Shown in pieces: positions 1 through 5,707 of a stretch of 8,190 nt of DNA. Under the pieces are notes generated by a model that was not told the origin of the DNA, did not search any database, and saw only the letters and a program-made list of their open reading frames with translations. Numbering within the stretch: the first letter of the stretch is position 1; each line of letters starts with the position of its first letter. The stretch covers positions 1 to 8,190 of the forward strand of contig CAIQPA010000566.1 in the NCBI GenBank assembly GCA_903873545.1, in the 5' to 3' direction. The stretch is from an uncultured delta proteobacterium (GTDB taxonomy: Bacteria; Myxococcota_A; Bradymonadia; REDH01). The position numbers and the translations under genes are program-made.

Positions 1-929
1 CCGGGCCGGAGCCGTCCGTCGTCGTTGCTCACCTCGATGACCGACTCATACGAGACAACCCCATTCGTCGTGATCGGCGTGATGCGGAGCGAGGTGACGG
101 TGCCGTCGAAGGTGTCGCGGGGATAGGCCTCGACACGGGCGACCGCCTTCATGCTCTCCTTCAGTTTGCCGATGTTGGCCTCGTCCACGTTGGCGATGAT
201 GCGCATCCGGGTGAGGTCATTGGCGATGACAAACAGCGTCGGCGTCTGGAAGCTGGCCGCAACCGTCTGGCCCGGCTCGACGCCACGCTTGGAGACGATG
301 CCGTCGATGGGCGCGAGAATCCGCGTGTAGGTGAGCCGGTTCTCGGCCTCGGACAGCCCTGCGTTCGCCTGGGCGATCTGCGCCTCTGCCACCTGCACCG
401 AGGCCCGCCCCGCATCGCGGGCCGCGACCGCCTGATCCACCTCCGACTGGGCGTTCAACGCGGCAGCGCGGAGCTCGTTTGCACGGGCCAGGTTCTTCTC
501 GGCCAGCGCCAGATTGGCGGAGGCCTGCGCCCGCTGCGCACGCGCAGAGAGGAGCGACGCACGGGCCTGCGCCAGCTGCGCCTCATAGGGCGCCGCATCA
601 ATCTCAGCCAGCAGATCGCCCGCCTTCACCTTGGCGTTGTAGTCCACGTGAACGGCCGAGATGCGCCCGCTGACCTGTGCACCTACCGTGACCTCCAGCA
701 GCGGCTGCACGGTTCCGGTGGCGCGGACCGTCTCTTCGATGGCCCCCTTGGAGACCTTTTCTGTCAGGTATCCCGGACCGGTGGGCTCCTCTGCCTTGCG
801 CCCGAACTTGTAGTAGGCGCCTCCGCCCACTGCAGCCAGGACCAAAGCGATGAGCCACCAGCGACGGCCGCCGCGCGGACGCTTGTAACGGTGCTGCTCG
901 GGCGTTTCGGAAACGGTCGTGTCTGTCAT
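1..929 (-). CDS. MacA/HlyD-type efflux periplasmic adaptor subunit, partial (C-terminus beyond the window)
   Basis: Periplasmic adaptor (membrane fusion) protein that would join an inner-membrane MacB-type ABC or RND pump to an outer-membrane channel. About 309 residues are visible from ATG at 929; the stop lies outside the window. Residues 1-23 form a basic cytoplasmic tail and 24-38 a single membrane anchor (WWLIALVLAAVGGGA). The first lipoyl half lies around 72-111 (GAQVSGRI ... VKAGDLLAEID). A long Ala/Gln/Glu-rich alpha-hairpin follows at about 113-195, then the second lipoyl half (LAPIDGIVSKRGVEPGQTV). The downstream beta-barrel carries TLFVIANDLTRMRI and NVDEANIGK, which are close to MacA relatives. 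No Shine-Dalgarno sequence precedes the ATG, so the start is chosen from the tail-plus-anchor architecture. It is the last visible gene of the minus-strand group; the pump subunits are probably beyond the left edge. The partner type (ABC or RND) cannot be settled from the adaptor alone. Confidence 0.93.
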   Translation of the reverse strand, partial: MTDTTVSETPEQHRYKRPRGGRRWWLIALVLAAVGGGAYYKFGRKAEEPTGPGYLTEKVSKGAIEETVRATGTVQPLLEVTVGAQVSGRISAVHVDYNAKVKAGDLLAEIDAAPYEAQLAQARASLLSARAQRAQASANLALAEKNLARANELRAAALNAQSEVDQAVAARDAGRASVQVAEAQIAQANAGLSEAENRLTYTRILAPIDGIVSKRGVEPGQTVAASFQTPTLFVIANDLTRMRIIANVDEANIGKLKESMKAVARVEAYPRDTFDGTVTSLRITPITTNGVVSYESVIEVSNDDGRLRP

Positions 930-1209
930 AGGAACCAATGGGCAACCGCGTCCCGATCAGGGAGGCGAGGTGATGCGAGAGTCTTGCTTCGGGATGCGCC
1001 GAAACTGCGAACGATGCTGAGCGGTCTGAAACAACGCTGCTCGTCCGCCCAGAAACAGGCGGGATGAACAGCGCCAGAGGGCTTCTAGAAAGCCCCGTGC
1101 GCAGTGGCCATAGGCGGAGTGGGCGTGGAATGCACATCGTGACCGCATCGGCCCGTGGAGAGCGCGATGCTGACGTGGCGGAGTGAGTCTCCGCACGGCT
1201 CCAACAGCA
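930..1209. other. Intergenic region with small GC-rich inverted repeats
   Basis: This 280-base gap separates the coiled-coil gene from the adaptor gene. No convincing coding signal was seen; open frames crossing it are GC-rich shadows of the neighbours. It holds three perfect inverted repeats: GCGGAG/CTCCGC at 1178-1183 and 1189-1194, GGGCTT/AAGCCC at 1079-1084 and 1090-1095 around a CTAGA loop, and CCGCC/GGCGG at 1045-1049 and 1058-1062. None is followed by a T-run on the minus strand. No good -35/-10 or -24/-12 pair was recognised for the adaptor gene, so either read-through or an unrecognised promoter is possible. Confidence 0.5.
1178..1194 (-). terminator. Possible stem-loop just after the coiled-coil gene (no U-tract)
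   Basis: A six-base-pair stem (GCGGAG/CTCCGC) with a five-base loop starts 15 bases after the TAA stop of the minus-strand coiled-coil gene. It could be extended by two pairs with one bulged base. It lacks the run of T residues expected of an intrinsic terminator. It may be only an mRNA 3'-end or attenuating structure, or chance in GC-rich sequence. Confidence 0.25.
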
Positions 1210-2289
1210 TTACGGCGCGCGTTGTTCCTCTTCACGCAACGCCGCCGACGCCTGCTCCAGACGCACCCGCGCCCGCTGCGCCTCTGCGATGCTCCGCAGG
1301 ATGGCCGCCTCGCGGCTCCGGAGCTCCACCAGCGCTCCCGACGCGCCGGGGAGCACGCTGCCCTGAAGCTCGACCGGGCCTGTCGTACCTCGACTGGGCG
1401 CCAAGACTGCAACGCGACCGCCCTCACCGCCCGGCGCGCCCGTCACGGGGCCGCTCGGCGCGGGAGCTCCCACGCTGTCAGCCGCAAACCCGGTCTGCTC
1501 GGGCGCCGGCCGCTCTGCGGTCGCCGCCGTATCGGTCGCGACGCGCGACGAGGCAGCCTCTGATGGGCGCGCTGTCCGTCCGCGCGAACCGAAGCCATCT
1601 TCAAAGAGCGCATCGCTCGAGGCCATCGCACGGAGCCGGCCCTGCAGGCGCCGCTGCTGCTCCTCTGCCTGAATGCGCGAGCGAACCTCGCTGAGCTGCC
1701 GCTCGAGGCGAGCCGCGTGGTCGCGGAGCTCAAGCGATGCAGCCATCAGCTGCTCCGGCGTCGGCGCGGCGACATCGAGAATGGCCTCGACGGGCGACGC
1801 CGACATGGGCGGGAGCGGAGCACGGACCTGAGCCAGCTCGGCGGTAAGCCGCTGGAGCTCCTTCCCCACGCTGGCGGCACGCGCAGGCTGCCGAAGCTCG
1901 AACTGCAGCGTCTCGATGCGCGCAAGCAACGACTCCCGATACTGCTCGATGAAGGCATCGAGCCGCTGCTGCGCGACGACCAGATCGCCATTTGCAAGCT
2001 GAAGCGCCACCGCCTGCTCATGCGCCAGCTTCAGGTCGGCCTGCAGCGTGGCAGCCGCGACAGGACTGCCACTCGCAGCCCGCTTGGCGGCCTGGATGGA
2101 CTTCGCGAGCAGCTCGTATCGCGCAAGATTGCCCCCGTGTGCTGCGGTCATCCGCTCAACCAGCACCGACTCTTGCCGCACCTGCGCCGCCAGATCGCTG
2201 AGCTCATCAGCACGCGCAGAACCCGCTGAAAACAGCAGCGTGGCGAGTGCCATGGAACCTAGAAGCCAGCGCATCGGAACGCTCATCAT
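1210..2289 (-). CDS. Exported coiled-coil protein of unknown function
   Basis: Not recognised as a named family. From ATG at 2289 the product has 359 residues. Residues 1-27 form a signal peptide: basic start, hydrophobic WLLGSMALATLLF core, and an A-R-A cleavage site before Asp28, so the mature protein should be periplasmic. Residues about 28-225 are nearly continuous heptad-like helix rich in Leu, Ala, Gln, Glu and Arg, typical of coiled coil. A Gly/Pro/Ala/Thr-rich flexible segment follows at about 226-315. A second helical stretch ends the protein (ELRSREAAILRSIAEAQRAR). The frame is open further upstream to a TTG at 2325, but that codon lies inside the predicted sigma-54 promoter, so a downstream start is preferred. 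ATG 2289, 2286 or 2274 are all possible, and none has a good Shine-Dalgarno sequence. Its place between a two-component system and an efflux adaptor suggests an envelope or efflux-accessory role; this is inference. Confidence 0.8.
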   Translation of the reverse strand: MMSVPMRWLLGSMALATLLFSAGSARADELSDLAAQVRQESVLVERMTAAHGGNLARYELLAKSIQAAKRAASGSPVAAATLQADLKLAHEQAVALQLANGDLVVAQQRLDAFIEQYRESLLARIETLQFELRQPARAASVGKELQRLTAELAQVRAPLPPMSASPVEAILDVAAPTPEQLMAASLELRDHAARLERQLSEVRSRIQAEEQQRRLQGRLRAMASSDALFEDGFGSRGRTARPSEAASSRVATDTAATAERPAPEQTGFAADSVGAPAPSGPVTGAPGGEGGRVAVLAPSRGTTGPVELQGSVLPGASGALVELRSREAAILRSIAEAQRARVRLEQASAALREEEQRAP

Positions 2290-2309
2290 GAAAAGACGCA
2301 GAGCAGTTT

Positions 2310-2324
2310 GCAAATTGTGCGCCA
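2310..2324 (-). promoter_or_regulatory. Candidate sigma-54 (-24/-12) promoter for the coiled-coil gene
   Basis: The minus strand reads TGGCGC-ACAAT-TTGC followed by AA. The sigma-54 consensus is TGGCAC-N5-TTGC, so there is one mismatch, the invariant GG and GC are present, and the spacing is exact. The predicted transcription start is near 2298, about 9 bases before ATG 2289 and 24 before ATG 2274. The immediately upstream gene encodes an NtrC-family activator of sigma-54 polymerase, which strengthens the call. Confidence 0.7.
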
Positions 2325-2334
2325 ACGCACGGGC

Positions 2335-2347
2335 GCAGTGTCACTGC
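2335..2347. promoter_or_regulatory. Perfect short palindrome next to the -24 element (possible operator)
   Basis: GCAGTG-T-CACTGC is a perfect inverted repeat with six-base arms and a one-base centre. It ends about 11 bases upstream of the -24/-12 element. Such a position suits an additional regulator better than a classical enhancer, which usually sits further away. It could also be chance. Confidence 0.3.
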
Positions 2348-2388
2348 TCACCCAATCCTACACCATCACACCCGTAGCAGCGAACAAC

Positions 2389-2404
2389 CGTCAGCTTTCT
2401 GACG
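2389..2404. promoter_or_regulatory. Inverted repeat CGTCAG-N4-CTGACG: candidate activator enhancer site or terminator stem
   Basis: A perfect six-base inverted repeat with a four-base spacer overlaps the stop codon of the response regulator. Two readings are possible. As DNA, it is centred about 99 bases upstream of the predicted sigma-54 start site, where NtrC-type activators usually bind. As RNA on the minus strand it forms a six-pair hairpin followed by GTTGTT, a weak terminator for the regulator gene. The sequence alone does not decide. Confidence 0.35.
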
Positions 2405-3812
2405 ACCTGCTGTGAACTTCTCCAATGCCGTACTTCTCCAGCTTGTAGTAAAGTGCCGGCGTCTTGATGCCGAGCAGGCGCGCCGCCTCCGTCTTCACGC
2501 CGCCCGCCTTATCGTAGGCGCGGAGGATGAGCTGGCGTTCGATGGCGTCGAGGAGCTCCGGTAGCGAGCGGTCGCCCTCCGGCAGGCTCAAGTGGTCGCC
2601 GCGGGAGCCACCCAGAACGTGTGCTGAGAGGTCCGTGACACCGATGTCAGGCCCATCTGAAAGCACCACCGCCTGCTCGATCACATTCTCAAGCTCGCGC
2701 ACGTTTCCGGGCCACCGATAGCTCGTGAGCGCTGCCAGCGCCGACTCGGTGAGCCGGTGGGGCGGCAGCCGGCTCTTCGTAAGAGCCCGCTCCAGAAAGT
2801 GCTGGGCCAGCGCAGCGATATCGCCAGAACGCTCGCGCAGCGGCGCCACCGTCAGCGGGATGATGTTGAGGCGGTAGTAGAGGTCTTCGCGAAACCGCCC
2901 CGCCTTCACCTCGGCCGCCAGATCCTTGTTCGTCGCCGTCACGACCCGCACGTCGCAGACGATGCTCCGCTCGCCGCCCACCCGCTCAAAGGTCCGATCC
3001 TGAAGCACGCGGAGCAGCTTCACCTGCATCGACGGGCTCACATCACCAATCTCATCGAGGAAGAGCGTGCCACCGTCGGCCAGTTCGAACCGCCCAAGAC
3101 GGCGACGGCCCGCATCCGTAAAGGCGCCCTTCTCGTGCCCGAAGAGCTCCGACTCCAGCAGCGTGTCGGCGATCGCGCCGCAGTTCACCTTGACCAGCGG
3201 CCCGCGCCGCCGACCGCTCAGTTCGTGCAGCGCCGTCGCCACCAGCTCCTTGCCGCTCCCCGATTCGCCATGGATGTGCACCGTGGCGTCCGACGGCGCT
3301 ACCTTCACGATCTGCCGCTTGAGACGGACCACCGGCTCCGACTCTCCGATGATCCGGGCCAGCGCATCGTCCGTGCCGCCGCCGCGGAGCTCGCGCCGCA
3401 GATAGTCGTTCTCATGCTCCAGTTTGCGGCCACGCTTGCGCTCCTCCCGCACCTCCAGGCAGCGCTGCACCTTCGACCGCAGCAGCTCTGCCGGAAAGGG
3501 CTTCTCGATGAAGTCGAAGGCACCCTGCTGCATCGCCTCCACCGCCGTCTTTACACTCCCGTGGGCGGTGATGAGCAGCACCAACGCCGACGGCTCGAGC
3601 AGCCTCACCTCGCGGAGCACCTCCATGCCACCCACCGGCTCCATCTTGAGGTCGGTGATCACCATGTCGATGTCGTCCGGTCGCTTGGCGAACTCCTCGA
3701 TCGCCAACTTGCCACCCGTGAACGAGGTCACACGATGGCCCGCCTTCTCGAGCACCGCCGACACGCCCTCACGGACCGTGCCGTTGTCATCAATCACAAA
3801 GATGTTCGCCAT
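2391..3812 (-). CDS. NtrC-family sigma-54-dependent response regulator
   Basis: Cytoplasmic transcription activator of 473 residues, the usual length for the family. The receiver domain (about 1-120) has acidic D8/D9, phospho-acceptor D54, T82 and K104. The AAA+ domain (about 150-385) has Walker A GESGSGKE (182-189), the sigma-54-contacting loop as GAFTDA (229-234) where GAFTGA is canonical, Walker B LFLDEIGD with D253/E254, and FREDLYYRLN (307-316). YRWPGNVRELEN at 365-376 closes the region. The C-terminal Fis-type helix-turn-helix (about 420-466) includes EAARLLGIKTPALYYKLEKY. It lies 33 bases after the kinase stop, with a strong GGGAGAGGAG ribosome site, so the two form a cognate pair. It would be phosphorylated at D54 and then drive sigma-54 polymerase open. 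The adjacent -24/-12 promoter is a likely target. No specific symbol is assigned because this family is large and its targets vary. Confidence 0.96.
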   Translation of the reverse strand: MANIFVIDDNGTVREGVSAVLEKAGHRVTSFTGGKLAIEEFAKRPDDIDMVITDLKMEPVGGMEVLREVRLLEPSALVLLITAHGSVKTAVEAMQQGAFDFIEKPFPAELLRSKVQRCLEVREERKRGRKLEHENDYLRRELRGGGTDDALARIIGESEPVVRLKRQIVKVAPSDATVHIHGESGSGKELVATALHELSGRRRGPLVKVNCGAIADTLLESELFGHEKGAFTDAGRRRLGRFELADGGTLFLDEIGDVSPSMQVKLLRVLQDRTFERVGGERSIVCDVRVVTATNKDLAAEVKAGRFREDLYYRLNIIPLTVAPLRERSGDIAALAQHFLERALTKSRLPPHRLTESALAALTSYRWPGNVRELENVIEQAVVLSDGPDIGVTDLSAHVLGGSRGDHLSLPEGDRSLPELLDAIERQLILRAYDKAGGVKTEAARLLGIKTPALYYKLEKYGIGEVHSRSSES

Positions 3813-3815
3813 CTG

Positions 3816-3825
3816 CTCCTCTCCC
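3816..3825 (-). promoter_or_regulatory. Strong ribosome binding site of the response regulator
   Basis: The minus strand reads GGGAGAGGAG, ending three bases before ATG 3812; the GGGAG part is eight bases away. This is the clearest Shine-Dalgarno sequence on the minus strand and fixes the regulator start. The kinase and the adaptor lack one. Confidence 0.75.
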
Positions 3826-3845
3826 TTCCGCCAGCGATGAAGCCT

Positions 3846-5312
3846 CTAACCAATCCAGTCGGGACCGAGCGATGTTGCCGCATCTTCGACCGCCAGCGGT
3901 ACCGCCAGGTCGAAGGGCAGCGAGAACCGCACCGTCGTCCCCACACCCTCCGTTGAGGCGACGGAGAGCCTTCCGCCGTGCCGCTCCGCCACCTTCTGTG
4001 CCAGCGCCAGGCCGAGCCCCGTCCCCTTCTCCCGCGTCGTAAAGAAGGGCTGATTCGCGCGCGACAACACCTCGGCCGACATGCCGCGCCCGCCGTCGAC
4101 AACCTCCACCACGCGGAAGCTTCCCTCCTGCTGCAGTTCGAGCCGGACGACGCTCCCGGCCGAAGAGGCCTGGATTGCGTTGAGGACCACGTTTGCAACC
4201 GCACCGCGCAGCATCTCGCGGTCGGCCGTCAGTTCGATCTGCGCGGGCTGCACGACCACGCGAACCCCTGCCGCCTGTGCGACGCAGCTGCACGACTCCG
4301 CAACCTCCAGCAGCAGTTCTCTTCCGCCGAACCGGACGGTGCTCGCCCGCACATTCCGCGAGTAGGCGAGAAACTCCTCGACCACCCGCTTGAGGTAGTC
4401 GAGCTCACGCCGCACCCGCTCCACTTTCTCGTGCGCGATCGGGTCTCCGCGGAGGTCTTCCTCGAGCAGCCCCACGAAGAGCTCCATGCCCGAGAGCGGG
4501 TTGCGCACCTCGTGGGCGATGCCGGCCAGCAACATCTGGGTCTGCGTGTCGCGCGCTGCCAGCGCTGCCCGCATCCGCTCAATGGCCCGCGCCAAATCAC
4601 CCACCTCGTTCGTACCAAGCGACGGAACGACCGTCTCGAGCGCCCCCTCCTCGAGCCGCTGCGTCACGCTGAGGAGCCGGCCGAGCGGCACCGTAAGGCG
4701 GCGCGAGAAACGGTAGGTCAGCGCTGCCACAGACAGCAGCATCACCACCAAGAAGATGCCGACCATCAGCGCAAAATCCCGCAGACCCTCGAAGAAGGGC
4801 GCGCTGCCCTCTGCGACGACGGCGCCGACGACCTGACCGTCCGACCGCAGCACCGCGAACCCACGCTGCATGAGGGTACCGTCTTCGGCCTCGAAGCGCA
4901 GCGAGGTGGTCGCCGTGCCGGCTTGGAGAACATGGTCGATCTCCAAGCGCTCAGGTTCAAGGTCGAAGGCAGGCATGATGGTGTCAGCACTGTTCGTATC
5001 CACCAAGACCCGGAGTTGCTTGTCGACTACGCGAACGCGGCCGAGGCCGGTGGCGTCACGAAAGGTCGTCATCTCCGCTTTGAGCCGACCGTGCGTGGCC
5101 ACGCTGTCGGCCTGAAGTCGCTCCAATCGCCCCGCGTCGTGGGTCATCTCGAGGTGGGCCGCGTAGGCCTGCGCGAGACCGATGAGCCGGTGAGAGAGTT
5201 CCTCCTCCAGCTCGCGCCGCGACAGCCACAACCCGCCAAATGCGATCGGCAGGCAGGCGAGCAGCACCAATGCCTGCGACAGGACGATCATCTGGACGCG
5301 AAGACTCTTCAT
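3846..5312 (-). CDS. Membrane sensor histidine kinase (HAMP, HisKA, HATPase_c)
   Basis: Sensor kinase of 488 residues starting at ATG 5312 (MKSLRVQM). Membrane helix 1 is at about 8-30, followed by a periplasmic sensor segment of roughly 150 residues (31-180), then helix 2 at about 181-200 and a HAMP linker to about 254. The phosphorylation site is H267 in HEVRNPL. The ATP-binding domain shows the N box NVVLNAIQAS (374-383), G1 box DGGRG (D406) and G2 box GTGLGLA (430-436). The frame stays open upstream to 5471, but the extra residues are polar, would place a tail before the first helix, and lie opposite the cobalamin riboswitch, so the later ATG is preferred. That ATG has no clear Shine-Dalgarno sequence. 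It should phosphorylate the regulator encoded 33 bases downstream. The signal is unknown; the sensor segment has no motif I recognise. Confidence 0.95.
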   Translation of the reverse strand: MKSLRVQMIVLSQALVLLACLPIAFGGLWLSRRELEEELSHRLIGLAQAYAAHLEMTHDAGRLERLQADSVATHGRLKAEMTTFRDATGLGRVRVVDKQLRVLVDTNSADTIMPAFDLEPERLEIDHVLQAGTATTSLRFEAEDGTLMQRGFAVLRSDGQVVGAVVAEGSAPFFEGLRDFALMVGIFLVVMLLSVAALTYRFSRRLTVPLGRLLSVTQRLEEGALETVVPSLGTNEVGDLARAIERMRAALAARDTQTQMLLAGIAHEVRNPLSGMELFVGLLEEDLRGDPIAHEKVERVRRELDYLKRVVEEFLAYSRNVRASTVRFGGRELLLEVAESCSCVAQAAGVRVVVQPAQIELTADREMLRGAVANVVLNAIQASSAGSVVRLELQQEGSFRVVEVVDGGRGMSAEVLSRANQPFFTTREKGTGLGLALAQKVAERHGGRLSVASTEGVGTTVRFSLPFDLAVPLAVEDAATSLGPDWIG

Positions 5313-5365
5313 GCGAGGGGTATGGCAGAAGTTGAGATTCAGATCAGCAACCGCCGACGCGTGCG

Positions 5366-5393
5366 TTGACAGCACAGCGGAGGCGAGGGTAAT
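5366..5393 (+). promoter_or_regulatory. Candidate sigma-70-type promoter for the riboswitch transcript
   Basis: A perfect TTGACA (-35) at 5366-5371 is followed after 16 bases by GGTAAT (-10, four of six matches) at 5388-5393. Transcription would begin near 5400, a few bases before the first paired strand of the riboswitch, which is the expected place. It faces away from the kinase gene, whose ATG is only 54 bases to the left. Confidence 0.55.
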
Positions 5394-5412
5394 GGGCGCG
5401 TGGCTTGAGCGC

Positions 5413-5566
5413 AGCCGGCGATGTTCGCCGCTGCAGGGAAGTTCGGTGAAATGCCGACGCGGACCCGCCACTGTAAACGGTCATGACTTCGCATTCTGCC
5501 ACTGCGCTTCGGCGTGGGAAGGCGCGAAGCCGCTCCTCGGAGCAGCCGTGAGCCAGGAGACCGGCT
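5413..5566 (+). ncRNA. Cobalamin (adenosylcobalamin) riboswitch aptamer
   Basis: The conserved core elements occur in the right order: GCAGGGAAGTTCGGTGAAAT (5433-5452), CCCGCCACTGTAA (5464-5476), GCCACTG (5498-5504), GTGGGAAGGC (5514-5523), and the B12-box region GAGCCAGGAGACCGG (5550-5564). The closing P1 stem pairs AGCCGG (5413-5418) with CCGGCT (5561-5566). The TCGG/CCGA stem around the GGTGAAAT loop is also present. By family knowledge, binding of a cobalamin coenzyme lowers expression of the downstream gene, so the lipoprotein and the following gene should be made when B12 is scarce. Confidence 0.95.
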
Positions 5567-5681
5567 CGAGCCCTCGGAACGTGTTGTTCCGGGTTCATGA
5601 CGGCTTCGGGAATGAGCACGTCGACGGTCCTCGTGGCGTCTTCCTCCCGTTGTCTTTGCCCCTTCGGGTGAGAGAGGCGTG
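5567..5681 (+). promoter_or_regulatory. Riboswitch expression platform and leader
   Basis: Right after the aptamer a hairpin pairs CTCGGAAC (5573-5580) with GTTCCGGG (5586-5593) around a GTGTT loop; this is the position of the P13/L13 element that kisses the aptamer in many cobalamin riboswitches. No strong hairpin followed by a T-run occurs before the gene, so control of translation initiation looks more likely than termination. Pyrimidine-rich CTTCCTCCCG (around 5640-5650) could partly pair with the purine-rich ribosome site, but I could not fold the region with confidence. Confidence 0.5.
5671..5677 (+). promoter_or_regulatory. Ribosome binding site of the lipoprotein gene
   Basis: AGAGAGG ends four bases before ATG 5682 and 13 before the in-frame ATG 5691. 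It supports 5682 over the GTG at 5679 and the ATG at 5691. As the last element of the riboswitch leader, it is the probable site of translational control. Confidence 0.6.
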
Positions 5682-5707
5682 ATGTTGAAGATGTTGAATG
5701 GATTGAA
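5681..5707 (+). repeat. Nine-base tandem repeat spanning the lipoprotein start
   Basis: GATGTTGAA occurs twice in perfect tandem (5681-5689, 5690-5698), followed by the degenerate TGGATTGAA (5699-5707). Each unit contributes three residues, so copy-number change keeps the frame. The first two units each carry an ATG, giving two alternative starts. Confidence 0.6.

Noticed and set aside
957..1427. Minus-strand open frame of 156 codons across the intergenic gap
   Set aside because: Arg/Ser-rich, no ribosome site, and mostly an out-of-frame overlap with the coiled-coil gene.
2290..2325. TTG at 2325 as start of the coiled-coil protein
   Set aside because: The codon is part of the predicted -24 element and upstream of the predicted transcription start; starting at an internal ATG leaves a normal signal peptide.
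2757..3956. Open frame of 399 codons on the plus strand opposite the response regulator
   Set aside because: Antisense shadow with no domain; the regulator frame carries receiver, AAA+ and Fis motifs.
3978..5369. Open frame of 463 codons on the plus strand opposite the histidine kinase
   Set aside because: Its composition (His, Arg, Gln, Pro-rich) is that of an antisense shadow, and the minus strand shows every kinase box in order.
5313..5471. N-terminal extension of the histidine kinase to 5471
   Set aside because: The extra residues are polar, unlike a kinase N-terminus, and the extension would run through the 5' part of the cobalamin riboswitch and its promoter. ATG 5312 lies just before the first membrane helix.
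5661..5670. CCTTCGGG stem near the lipoprotein start as a riboswitch terminator
   Set aside because: Only two or three pairs can form and no T-run follows, so it is not an intrinsic terminator.
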